A stretch of 64,000 nt of DNA from Myxococcales bacterium (GCA_016709545.1 JADJMO010000023.1:161297-225296); one strand, 5' to 3'. Positions 46,408 through 54,064 are shown, counted from the first letter of the stretch. Notes: generated from the sequence alone by a model not told the origin. Numbers and translations are program-made.

Positions 46408-47839
46408 TGTGTCCCCAGTCGACAACGAGACCTGCGTGGTTGTCAACTACTCCATCGAGTCGTATTCCCAGAACTTCGGCACGCTCGACGAGCTTACCGG
46501 AATAGTCATAGATGACCCACCTGCGAGCAAGGATGCAGCGACCCAGGTAAGCCCGAAATGTGCGGTATTCTTCCAAGCGCGCTACGGAAATAAGAGCGGT
46601 TCCGAAGGTTCGTGCGGACCGATACTCCCAGATCGAGCTAGTCTGTAGCGCGTCGCCGTTGACCTGAAGCCGCTCCTTGGCTGCTGCAGCACGTGTGAGG
46701 TTCTGCTCGACACCAAAGGCTTGGGCGCCGCTCTCGCGCACGATCGCAGCCAGCAACGCTCCGTTGCCACAGCCAAGATCGAGGACAGAATCGTTCGACT
46801 CAATCGCGCGTGGGTCGACCACTGCTAGAACCCGGGCATGAGCTCGTCGCATCAGCCAGGCAGTCGGAAACCCGTTCTGATCCGAGTTGTATTCGTGGGC
46901 AATTTGGCCGGGGCCGGGGAGATTTGGCGTTGGCGCTGCCGGAACTGCCACGGGTCTGTACATGTGTCCGCGACCGCTTGCGGAGCCATCAAGCCACGGT
47001 TCAGAGGACAAGCCGAGCACATCGAACCGCGTTCCAAGAGCATCAGTAGAGTGCGTCCACTTGCAGATTGGTGTGCGCGTAATTGCGATGCCGTGCAGAG
47101 AAGAGTACTCAAATGGCGCGGCCAACAGTTGGCGAAGCCACTCGGCTTCGGTCCCGCGTTCGAGGCGAATCATCAAGCTCCGAAGCTGTCGACCAACCTC
47201 CCGAGTCGCCTCGCAGTTCAGCGAGCACGGTAGGTGGAAGACGGAACGGACGCCGAGCCAACGCCAGGCCACACTGGTTAGGCCATCGCTTGGTAGAGCC
47301 AGCTCGATCCGTTGGGACCATTTGCCGACGGTTCGTGCGGCAGCAGAGAGCGTCGGATCTAGCAGCTTGTCTATTATCCAGAATTGGCAAAAAAAGCGGA
47401 CGCAGCATTCCGGGTAGCCAAGCAGCTGGCCCATGCTCGCGTCGTCCGCTCGCTCCCATGCATCCGCAAACTGCGCAGCCAGATCATACCGCCCGACAGC
47501 AACAGATAGCATCGCGTTGCCGGTCGTCTCGGTTGTCTGGATGCGACTTGCGTAGCTCGTGGGCTTCCGAAACAGTCCCAGCGGAATGGCCGCGAGTCCC
47601 AGATGGCGCCACCGATGGCTGCTCCGGCACAAGTCTGAGATGCTCAGACGCACCAAGGCAACCGAGCGGATGCTGGCGAGTACCGAGAGCGTCTCCAACT
47701 GCTGCCACACCCTGCCGATTGACTCTATCCGTGGAGCCCAAGTGCGCTGTGCTTCATCGCTCGTCCACGAGACGCGGAGAAACTCCGGCAGTTCGAATCG
47801 AAGGCGAGAGCGGGCGAAACTAGAGTCGTCCAGGTCCAA
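46400..47839 (-). CDS. LGYPxCC-domain and SAM-methyltransferase protein
   Basis: The 479-residue protein has two parts. The N-terminal half carries LGYPECCVRFF (residues 140-150), a motif I associate with DUF483-like proteins of unknown role. The C-terminal 128 residues open with VLDLGCGNG (352-360) and an acidic residue after the second strand (GVEQN), the class-I SAM-binding fold. It therefore probably methylates a partner recognised by the first half. Start choice: a TTG at 47839 follows AGGTG by five bases and lies nine bases after the radical-SAM stop; no better in-frame start exists. GC content is well below the flanking genome. Confidence 0.7.
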   Translation of the reverse strand: MDLDDSSFARSRLRFELPEFLRVSWTSDEAQRTWAPRIESIGRVWQQLETLSVLASIRSVALVRLSISDLCRSSHRWRHLGLAAIPLGLFRKPTSYASRIQTTETTGNAMLSVAVGRYDLAAQFADAWERADDASMGQLLGYPECCVRFFCQFWIIDKLLDPTLSAAARTVGKWSQRIELALPSDGLTSVAWRWLGVRSVFHLPCSLNCEATREVGRQLRSLMIRLERGTEAEWLRQLLAAPFEYSSLHGIAITRTPICKWTHSTDALGTRFDVLGLSSEPWLDGSASGRGHMYRPVAVPAAPTPNLPGPGQIAHEYNSDQNGFPTAWLMRRAHARVLAVVDPRAIESNDSVLDLGCGNGALLAAIVRESGAQAFGVEQNLTRAAAAKERLQVNGDALQTSSIWEYRSARTFGTALISVARLEEYRTFRAYLGRCILARRWVIYDYSGKLVERAEVLGIRLDGVVDNHAGLVVDWGHNA

Positions 47840-47847
47840 AGCCGCAC

Positions 47848-48987
47848 CTACTTGATAAGTTTCGCGATTCTAACGTGGTCACCTTTCGACCATAGGCTCA
47901 GCGCTGCCGCCTCAAGAGCCGCCAGGTCTGGCCGCAGGCTATACGGTACTTCGCCTGCCCCGAGCAGTCGTGTTTCGGCGGACTCGAACAGGCTGTACCA
48001 GACAGCGCAGTCGCTGCTTCGGTTTCGCCAATCTCCGTCGATTGCCGTGCCGGGGCATTGCCCTTTGCAGGCCAGAAAGAATCGGCATCCATTGCAGCCC
48101 CCGTGGGTCTGCGGAGTGTAGTACAGCGCGAGCATTCGCTCAGAGAGCGTGCTTGGCGTGGCCTTTACGAAGTCAACGCCGTCCTTGTTCGTTCTGCCAC
48201 AACTACTGATCGTTCCGTTTCCTTCGATGCCGCGCACGGCGCGAGTGTCTAGAGGATCGCAGCCCGCAAATGTGCAAGTCACATCTTTGTCAGAGCCGCG
48301 TAGCAGTGAATCTATGTCTCGAAACATGTCGAGTCCGAGGCGTTGGCTGAGTGGCTGCAGTTGCTTGAACGCCTCGATGTATTCGGCGTCGCTCAGGCGG
48401 AGAGCGGCGCTGACTTCGGCTGACTCGGTCTCAAGGATGTGAAGGCGTACGCTCTTGATTCCGATGCGAGCCATACTGTCGAACCAGTCGACAAGAATCG
48501 GGAGCCGTTCACGTGTGCCGTTCGACTTCGACAGCGTGGTGATGAGGCTCGGTGGGATGCCCTCCTCACATAGGAGTTCGATGGCGCGCTCGGACTGTTC
48601 GGTCGCGGTTCGAGTCTTTTCAAGTGACCCGGCCCATCGAGCATCGTTCAATGGTCCTGGACCGTCGATTGATACTCCTACAGAAACGTTGTATCGCCGC
48701 AGCATGGCGAGGTGCTGCTCGCCAAGTAGGACCGCGTTGGTTTGTATCGCATTTCTACCAAAGCGGCGATGGCCATACTCAAACAGCTGTTCAAGTGCTT
48801 CTCGTGGCAGTAGCAGTGGCTCACCGCCAAATACGGTAAACGGCGCGTTCTCCCGCTCAAGGGCTGCGAGGATTCGTTCCATGTCGAAACTTGCTGGGCC
48901 GGCCCGAGCTGTTCGCTGCGGTTCCTGGTAGCAGTATGTGCACTGGATGTTGCAGCTCACACCCAGCGGACGAACCTCGACGGTCAT
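47848..48987 (-). CDS. Radical SAM/SPASM protein, putative peptide-modifying maturase
   Basis: The 379-residue protein carries the radical-SAM cluster motif CNIQCTYC at residues 12-19 (CxxxCxxC), the GGE motif (FGGEPLLLP), and a C-terminal Cys-rich SPASM-type region (SSCGRTNKDG, then GGCNGCRFFLACKGQCPG and a late DC) that would hold auxiliary Fe-S clusters. SPASM enzymes usually modify ribosomally made peptides. The ATG at 48987 overlaps the stop of the His/Asp-repeat gene (ATGA), which is strong evidence of co-translation with that protein. An upstream in-frame extension would run antisense-like through the His/Asp gene and is rejected. The chemistry performed is unknown. Confidence 0.88.
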   Translation of the reverse strand: MTVEVRPLGVSCNIQCTYCYQEPQRTARAGPASFDMERILAALERENAPFTVFGGEPLLLPREALEQLFEYGHRRFGRNAIQTNAVLLGEQHLAMLRRYNVSVGVSIDGPGPLNDARWAGSLEKTRTATEQSERAIELLCEEGIPPSLITTLSKSNGTRERLPILVDWFDSMARIGIKSVRLHILETESAEVSAALRLSDAEYIEAFKQLQPLSQRLGLDMFRDIDSLLRGSDKDVTCTFAGCDPLDTRAVRGIEGNGTISSCGRTNKDGVDFVKATPSTLSERMLALYYTPQTHGGCNGCRFFLACKGQCPGTAIDGDWRNRSSDCAVWYSLFESAETRLLGAGEVPYSLRPDLAALEAAALSLWSKGDHVRIAKLIK

Positions 48988-49604
48988 CGACTGCGCCCTC
49001 GGCGCGCGTTGTAGAATCGTATGTCGCGAAGCGCGTCGCGAATGTCCCTGAGGTAGCGATTGCCTACCAAGATCGCCGCTCGAAGATCCTGGTGCTGGTC
49101 CCATGGGTCGGGCGGACGAACGACGTCCTTGTCTCGGCCTCGAAAGGGATTGCCGGACCAAGTGTCGTGGTGGTCGGCGTGGGGCTCGTCATCCCAGTGC
49201 GGGATGTCGGCATGGAAGTCCTGGTGAGGGGTGTCGGCGTGCGCGTCGCCGTGGTGGTCAGTATCCCCATGCGTGTCGCTGTGGTCGTCGTGGGGGGCAC
49301 CATCAGCATGGTCGTCCATGTGCGGAGCGTCGTGATGCACATCGTCGTGGTCGGCGTGATCATCGTGAGTGTCGCCGTGGTCTGCATGATCGTCGTGATC
49401 GGCATGGTCGTCGTGGGTGTCCTCGTGGGTCGCGACAATGTCTGCGTGCCCAGGACGGTCGCCGGCTGGACCGTCAACGTGCGGCAGTTCGGGACCATCG
49501 TCCGGTCCGTGGCCAGGTTCTGCCTCACCCGGTGGCGGATGCGCGATCCTGCCTGGACGAAAGAGCGCACCCGCGATGGCCCAGAGTTCGTCATCGTCAC
49601 TCAT
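48984..49604 (-). CDS. His/Asp-repeat protein, candidate substrate of the radical SAM enzyme
   Basis: The 206-residue protein has no signal peptide. Residues 60-148 are an extreme His/Asp repeat with motifs such as HDDHADHDD and THGDTDHHGD; I count about 25 His and 30 Asp in 89 residues. The flanks differ: an acidic/Pro-rich leader-like N-terminus (MSDDDELWAIAGALFRPGRI) and a basic, helical C-terminus (AILVGNRYLRDIRDALRDIRF). There are no Cys residues. AAGGGGGG lies about nine bases before the ATG. Its stop overlaps the maturase start. It could be a RiPP-type precursor modified on His or Asp, or a metal-storage protein. The family is not known to me. Confidence 0.75.
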   Translation of the reverse strand: MSDDDELWAIAGALFRPGRIAHPPPGEAEPGHGPDDGPELPHVDGPAGDRPGHADIVATHEDTHDDHADHDDHADHGDTHDDHADHDDVHHDAPHMDDHADGAPHDDHSDTHGDTDHHGDAHADTPHQDFHADIPHWDDEPHADHHDTWSGNPFRGRDKDVVRPPDPWDQHQDLRAAILVGNRYLRDIRDALRDIRFYNARRGRSR

Positions 49605-49628
49605 ACCAAGACCCCCCTTGTTGCTGGA

Positions 49629-50144
49629 TTACGCTTGGATCGCTCGACCGCCGTAGCCCATGTAGCTGCCAGGTCGCATTCCGCCCTGACCACCAGAGCG
49701 CACAACCAGGTCGATTGAGATTCGGATTGAGAGTGAGCCGGTGTTCGCGGCCGCTCGTAGTCCACGTGCGAAGATTGTGATCAGGTCGGGGGCATAGCTT
49801 TGGGTGTTGAATGCCATGGCCGTTTGGCTGGGCGCAGCCGTGTTGTTGTCGTAGACCAACGTCCCAACGGTGCCACCCACTGGGGTGGCAAGGTTCGTAT
49901 TGTAGGCCGACCAGTCCAGCGTCGGGTCGTCAAGCGTGAAGCCGTCGCCCGCCGCAAAGAGCCAGAGTTGATTGTTCGCGGCGATGTTGACGCTGTGTAC
50001 GCGGGTGACAATTTGCCCGTACTCGTATCGCGAGACATCAATGCGCTGCGCGATTGGGATCAGCATGGCGTCGTTGATATTGCCGGAAAGCTTCGTCAGA
50101 TCGTAGGTCGTGGGAGGAATAATCTTGAGGTCAAATCCAGACAT
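49629..50144 (-). CDS. 171-residue protein with Gly-rich tail, first gene of the operon
   Basis: The protein is strand-rich (IVTRVHSVNIAANNQLWLFAAG, LSIRISIDLVVR) with a Gly-rich C-terminus (GGQGGMRPGSYMGYGG followed by RAIQA). It has no Cys and no signal peptide and matches no family I recognise; the look is somewhat like a small phage or appendage structural protein. AGGGGG precedes the ATG by about six bases, so it is well translated. Only 24 bases separate it from the His/Asp-repeat gene. It could be a second substrate of the maturase, a carrier, or a structural partner. Confidence 0.65.
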   Translation of the reverse strand: MSGFDLKIIPPTTYDLTKLSGNINDAMLIPIAQRIDVSRYEYGQIVTRVHSVNIAANNQLWLFAAGDGFTLDDPTLDWSAYNTNLATPVGGTVGTLVYDNNTAAPSQTAMAFNTQSYAPDLITIFARGLRAAANTGSLSIRISIDLVVRSGGQGGMRPGSYMGYGGRAIQA

Positions 50145-50633
50145 GACGGCCCCCTTGGAAGTCTCCCCGTGATGGGACCTCGAGTTTGCCGGAGGGTTCT
50201 GGAGGTGGCAAGAATCGCTGCGCTTGCGTCCCGTCAGAGTTCACACGCGTGGCACCTACAGCTGGCGGCGGCGGCGCCGAAGTGTGGTGTGGTCTGGCAC
50301 ATGGTGTGACCACAAGTTTGCTCTACGTCATGGATTCGAGCGGGAGAGACGGCTGGAAGCTGGAACCGAACACCGCACCAATCAGAGTGCGTATCTGACT
50401 CGCAGACGCGAACGCTACAAACGGCGGCTGCTCGGGTGAAGACGCCACCTTCGACGTGGGCGGGCGAGACGCTGCTCACCGCAGCGGAGCGCTCGTTTAG
50501 GGCACGACCTCGGTGAACCGGGACCTTCAGCGTCGCCCTGCTGCGTCGGATCCCTGGTCCAGTGTCGAGCCCGGACGTTGAGAGCCCGTGATCGGCGAAG
50601 GCTCTGCCATGAGGGTCTGCCATCCGCCCAACG
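50145..50633. other. Intergenic stretch with the presumed operon promoter
   Basis: About 490 bases without a convincing gene. The operon promoter should lie in its left part, reading leftward, but no clear -35/-10 pair could be singled out. Short open frames here lack codon bias and ribosome sites. Confidence 0.5.
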
Positions 50634-50855
50634 CTAGAACGTAGAGGCTGGCCCCTTCGTGGCCTCACGAAGGGCTAGGGCGCGCAACCACGCGCTCACA
50701 TCCAACCCTGCCTGGTCAGCCGCAGCGACCAGCAGGGCCTTCTGCTCCTCGGTGACCCGGACTCGGATCAACGCGTCCTTGCGCGCCGCGGCGGCCTTGG
50801 GCGGGCGCCCGCGCTGAACCTTGGTTTCGGCGGGTGGCCGCCTGTTGGATGCCAA
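50634..50855 (-). CDS. Small ribbon-helix-helix-like protein
   Basis: The 73-residue protein has a basic N-terminus (RGRPPKAAAARKD) followed by IRVRVTEEQKALLVAAADQAGLDVSAWLRALAL, the beta-alpha-alpha pattern of Arc/MobC-type DNA-binding proteins. Such proteins occur on plasmids and islands as relaxosome accessories or antitoxins. The start is a TTG at 50855, directly at the edge of the right 107-bp repeat, so the gene may be truncated at its 5' end. It is not linked to the radical-SAM operon by short spacing. Confidence 0.55.
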   Translation of the reverse strand: MASNRRPPAETKVQRGRPPKAAAARKDALIRVRVTEEQKALLVAAADQAGLDVSAWLRALALREATKGPASTF

Positions 50856-50856
50856 T

Positions 50857-50963
50857 AGAGACGGTTCCGTGGCTCGAGCCCAATGCAGAGCGAGATCGCA
50901 TAACCTTGGCTATGTAAAGCCGGGACCCTTGGTGGCGGGAACGGACTTGGACCACCTACCCTC
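50857..50963. repeat. 107-bp IS-end-like repeat, right copy
   Basis: Direct copy of 45245-45351 with about five differences. It lies 16 bases from the right 211-bp flanking repeat, so it probably marks the right end of the mobile segment. Confidence 0.7.
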
Positions 50964-50979
50964 CACGGGCGGTAGCGGT

Positions 50980-51190
50980 CGCAGGTTTGCGTCGGGACGC
51001 CATCCCAGGAGGGTAACCAAGACGCACGCAACCTCGTTCGGTTAACCGAACGAGGTATCAAGTGCCCGAAACAGTTGGAAATTTCGGCGGGCGATCAGGG
51101 GGCCGGCGTGGAGCCCGTGGGCGACGCGCTCTCGCTCGCGCTGGCGCTGGTGCTCGGCTCGGGGTGCGGCTCCTTGGGCACGGGCCGCGA
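50980..51190. repeat. 211-bp direct repeat, right copy, flanking the island
   Basis: Partner of 43753-43963. Here the part overlapping the 51095-51364 gene is intact, whereas the first gene (43060-43776 type) is cut after about 11 codons. The two copies together rebuild the ancestral order: helical-protein gene, palindrome, zinc-ribbon gene. Confidence 0.85.
51031..51056. repeat. Perfect 26-bp palindrome (right copy)
   Basis: Identical to 43804-43829. It lies about 40 bases behind the stop of the minus-strand zinc-ribbon gene, where it could act as a hairpin at the transcript end, although no T run follows. Confidence 0.55.
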
Positions 51191-51364
51191 GGGGCCGCCG
51201 TAGCAAGCGGCCAGCGTGATCGCGAGCCCCGCGCTGCCGAGGAACCCGGCGAGCGCGTACCGCGAGCGGCCGCGGAACGTCTCGGTCGTGCCGCACTCGC
51301 TGCACGCGCCCTCGTGCGCCTCGCGCACGATCCCACACCCCACGCACCGAACGATGTCCGTCAT
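51095..51364 (-). CDS. Small zinc-ribbon membrane protein
   Basis: The 89-residue protein has two CxxC pairs (CVGC, CSEC) forming a zinc ribbon in the first 25 residues, one membrane helix (LAGFLGSAGLAITLAA) and a Pro/Ser-rich tail. GGAGG lies five bases before the ATG at 51364, which decides the start over an upstream in-frame codon. The last 32 codons lie in the right 211-bp repeat; a cut copy of that end sits at the left border of the island. Confidence 0.65.
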   Translation of the reverse strand: MTDIVRCVGCGIVREAHEGACSECGTTETFRGRSRYALAGFLGSAGLAITLAACYGGPSRPVPKEPHPEPSTSASASESASPTGSTPAP

Positions 51365-51403
51365 GTGACCTCCAGGCAGGGCAACGACCCCGTCCTTCGA
51401 CAC

Positions 51404-52354
51404 TTACACCAAGACCTGTTCGATCGGCACGACCCCGAGCTCGGCACGCACCTCGGCGAGCGGGCGGGCGAGGTCGGCGCGAAAATTCCAGTCGGCGGAG
51501 AGGTCCTTGCGCACGCGCGCGCCGCGGAGGTGGTGGCGGAGGAACCGCGCGGGGTCGATCTGGTCCGGCACGCCGGGCGCGAACGGCGAGATGACGAGCC
51601 CCACCTGGAACTGCAGCGCCACGGTGAAGAGCCAGAAGAACGGGTCCTCCTTGCGGAAGCCCGCCATGAAGGCGACCACCTCGGCCTCGCCGACCGGATC
51701 GATGGGGTAGCCGCCGACCACGTGCAGCATGTCGTGCCACGCGCCGCGCTCGCCGATGCCGTCGTCCTCGCCGGGGAAGCTCAGGCCGTTGCCGACGATG
51801 AACGAGAAGTAGGCGTGGCCGAGGGTGCCCTCGGGGAGCTCGCCGAGCGCGATCCAGCGCTGCGCCGTGCGCGCGTCGGAGCCCACGCCGAGCAGTGGGC
51901 CGAAGGTGTGGAGGACGCCCCGCACGCCCTCCTCGCGGAAGGTGCGGATCAGCTCGTCCTTCGCGTAGCCGCGGCGGGTGAGGTCCCACCGCATGAGGCC
52001 CACGTGGCCTTCGGCGAGCTGGCGGAGGTTGTGCACGCGCGGCTCGTGCACCGCGAGCGCCTGCGCGGCCGCCTCGACCACGGTGGCCTCGGCGGGGCTG
52101 CCGGCGCCGTCCATGATCGCCATCAGCAGCATCGACTGCACGACGCGCTCCGCCTCCTCCGGGGAGAGGCCGGCGGCGGCGAGCTCGGCGGGCTCGATCG
52201 GGGTGAGGGCCGCGGCGGTGCGGCCGACGGCGCGCGCGGCGGCGTCGAGCAGGGAGCGCTCCTTGGCCGTGACCTCGCCGTCGGCGACGGCCACGGTGTG
52301 CATCGCGCGCAGCAACACGTCGGCGTGGGCCTCCTCGACGGCGAAGACGAACAT
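51404..52354 (-). CDS. TerB-like and Coq4-like two-domain protein
   Basis: The 316-residue protein has an N-terminal helical part (residues about 5-120; LLRAMHTVAVADGEVTAKERSLL) that matches TerB-like domains. The C-terminal part (about 130-300) has HDMLHVVGGYPIDPVGEAEVVAFM, which closely follows the HDxxH...GE metal-binding pattern of Coq4-type proteins. Coq4 acts in ubiquinone synthesis as a scaffold or oxidative decarboxylase; whether this protein does so is unclear. Its function in TerB-containing proteins is mostly unknown. Confidence 0.65.
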   Translation of the reverse strand: MFVFAVEEAHADVLLRAMHTVAVADGEVTAKERSLLDAAARAVGRTAAALTPIEPAELAAAGLSPEEAERVVQSMLLMAIMDGAGSPAEATVVEAAAQALAVHEPRVHNLRQLAEGHVGLMRWDLTRRGYAKDELIRTFREEGVRGVLHTFGPLLGVGSDARTAQRWIALGELPEGTLGHAYFSFIVGNGLSFPGEDDGIGERGAWHDMLHVVGGYPIDPVGEAEVVAFMAGFRKEDPFFWLFTVALQFQVGLVISPFAPGVPDQIDPARFLRHHLRGARVRKDLSADWNFRADLARPLAEVRAELGVVPIEQVLV

Positions 52355-52385
52355 GTACGGAATGGAGGGGAGGGGAGGCCCGCCG

Positions 52386-53159
52386 TCAAGGCGTCCCACC
52401 GAGGGCGTCCCGCACCACGGCCTCCACCGCGTGGGCGTCGACGACGTCCGAGAGAGGAACGCGTGCGTACGTTCCGTCGGTGAGAGAGAGCTCGAGGTCG
52501 GCGGACGCCGAATCCGAGTCCCGATCCACCGCCGACGCGACGGTGGCGATGGTCCGGAAGGGGATCGTCCGTCCGGCGACGTGGACGCCACTGGTGGACA
52601 CCGTGATCGCACCGCGCTCGAGCGTTCCGCCCTCGCTGAGCGCGCGCCGCGCCGCCTCCACGAGGTGCGCGGTCCCGGCGTGGAGGCGCGCGAGCACCTG
52701 GACGTTCTCGACGAAGGGACAGAGCAGCTCCACGCTCGTCCCGTCGCGGAGCGTGACCAGGTGCCGATCGGACCACCAGCGAGTACGGTCCGTCGTGACC
52801 GTCCGCTCGATGACGTGCTCGCTGCGGAGGCTCGTGACGTCGGCGAAGAGAAGCGTGCTGAGCTCACCGCCGCGACGGTAGCGGCAGCCACGCTCGTGGA
52901 ACGCGAGCCACGTGCGGCGATCGGCGATCGCCCCCACGAACAGCGAGACTCCGAGGGCCGCGAAGACGAGCGAGACGCACCCCAGGGCGACCTTCGTGGT
53001 CATCGACGACACGAAGACGACGACCAGGCCCGCTCCTGCCACCCCGACCAGCGAAAGGATCGCGCCCAGCACGAGCTCGGCGACGGTCCGTCCCGCCGGC
53101 TTGCGGAAGACCACCTGCTCGGCGCCCAGCCCTTCCTCGGACCGACGGTAGACGGCCAT
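52386..53159 (-). CDS. Membrane protein with PH-like domain (DUF6585-like)
   Basis: The 257-residue protein has two adjacent membrane helices (about 28-78) followed by a soluble part with the pattern AFHERGCRYRR, LLFADVTSL, then LVTLRDGTSVELLCPF and, in a second similar half, HVAGRTIPFRTIATVASA. This layout resembles the DUF6585 family with PH-like barrels. The role is unknown. It is probably an inner-membrane protein facing the cytoplasm. Confidence 0.6.
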   Translation of the reverse strand: MAVYRRSEEGLGAEQVVFRKPAGRTVAELVLGAILSLVGVAGAGLVVVFVSSMTTKVALGCVSLVFAALGVSLFVGAIADRRTWLAFHERGCRYRRGGELSTLLFADVTSLRSEHVIERTVTTDRTRWWSDRHLVTLRDGTSVELLCPFVENVQVLARLHAGTAHLVEAARRALSEGGTLERGAITVSTSGVHVAGRTIPFRTIATVASAVDRDSDSASADLELSLTDGTYARVPLSDVVDAHAVEAVVRDALGGTP

Positions 53160-53231
53160 CGCCTCACCGTATCAGTCCGGGCGGCGATCGACCTCGCGGT
53201 GGACTGGGTGGCCCTCTGCTACGACTCGCGT

Positions 53232-53747
53232 ATGCGGAGACTGCTCGGCGTGCTCTGGCTCGCGACGATGGCCTGCGGTGGGAAGGTGCAAGAGACCGCG
53301 GACAGCGGGGCCGACGCGCCCGAGGACTTCGCGTCGCGGCTCGCGACCTACTGCACGCGCATGGAGGCGAGAGCCGCGCGGTGCGGCGCCTCTCCGTCGG
53401 CCTGTCGCGCGAACATCCCGTGCATCCAGGAGACGTACGATCCGCGGGTCGTCGCGCTGCTGGATTGCCTCGAGGTCGCCCCTTGCGGGGAGGACACCCT
53501 GGTCTGCCTGGAGAAGGTGACCGCCTCCATACCGAGGACGGGCCTGGTCGCGAAGCTGACGTTCGCGTGTGCGGACGACGCCACCAAGGGTGGCCCGGGC
53601 TGTGAACCGGCCGTCGTCGCGGTCCTGCCGCTCTTCTCCGCCAAGGCGCTGGATCAGGCCGGAAGGTGCCCGACCGTGCCGGTGGGCTCGATCGGCCCCT
53701 GCCTGGACCGCCTCATGGAGTCCATGTTCAGCGCCTGCAAGCGATAG
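53232..53747 (+). CDS. Cys-rich small lipoprotein
   Basis: The 171-residue protein has a lipoprotein signal (LWLATMAC) and about ten further Cys residues spaced through a helical domain (YCTRMEARAARCG, CIQETYDPRVVALLDCL, CLDRLMESMFSACKR), suggesting several disulfides in an exported protein. No family was assigned. It is similar in style to other lipoproteins in the window (59869-60369). Confidence 0.6.
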   Translation: MRRLLGVLWLATMACGGKVQETADSGADAPEDFASRLATYCTRMEARAARCGASPSACRANIPCIQETYDPRVVALLDCLEVAPCGEDTLVCLEKVTASIPRTGLVAKLTFACADDATKGGPGCEPAVVAVLPLFSAKALDQAGRCPTVPVGSIGPCLDRLMESMFSACKR

Positions 53748-53839
53748 GACGCAGGGGGCTCTTCTCGGCGGCGGGCGTTGCGCTAGATCCTGTCACCGAA
53801 CCCTGAGGGAGCTCGCGCTCATAGCGGCCTGCAGCTGGC

Positions 53840-54064
53840 TCATCGCGGGCGTCGCGCGAGCTCGGCGTCCCAGCCGCACTGCAGGACGCGTCGGCGAGCC
53901 TCGGTTTCGCTGAGCTCCGGGTGACGCTGGCGTTCGCCCTGGATCGCGATCGCCCGCGCGTCCTCGCTCATCTCGGCAGCGAGCCGCCCGCGACCTTCGG
54001 GGCCGAGCCGCCGCCAGACCGCGAGCTGCGCGCGCTGCGCGGCCTCTGTGGTGTCGGACGGCAT
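53840..54064 (-). CDS. Small helical protein, distant paralog of 63193-63438
   Basis: The 74-residue protein matches the pattern ...GPEGRGRLAAEMSEDARAIAIQGERQRHPELSETEARRRVLQ, a small helical family common in myxobacteria. A related protein lies at 63193-63438 (AERGEQVARLSRAARALCEAGVRERHPL). The function is unknown; such proteins often lie beside nucleotidyltransferase-like or toxin genes, but none is seen here. Confidence 0.55.
   Translation of the reverse strand: MPSDTTEAAQRAQLAVWRRLGPEGRGRLAAEMSEDARAIAIQGERQRHPELSETEARRRVLQCGWDAELARRPR

Larger units (their letters stand above)
43964..50979. mobile_element. 7.0-kb acquired island: IS91 remnant plus radical-SAM operon
   Basis: The segment between the two 211-bp direct repeats has clearly lower GC in its coding part (about 55-60% against about 70% around it). 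It begins with a truncated IS91-type transposase, has two 107-bp IS-end-like repeats in the same orientation, and carries a five-gene operon absent from the flanking logic. The borders are set by where the two direct repeats stop matching. Possible mechanisms are one-ended rolling-circle transposition with cargo, or single-crossover integration of a circle bearing a diverged copy of the target. Confidence 0.75.

Noticed and set aside
48988..49161. 58-residue N-terminal extension of the radical SAM protein
   Set aside because: It lies inside the His/Asp-repeat gene in another frame and lacks family sequence; the ATG at 48987 starts directly before the Fe-S motif.
49064..49600. Thr-rich frame antisense-like within the His/Asp-repeat gene
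   Set aside because: It is another frame of the same repetitive DNA on the same strand, with no ribosome site; the His/Asp frame has the site and the ATGA overlap.
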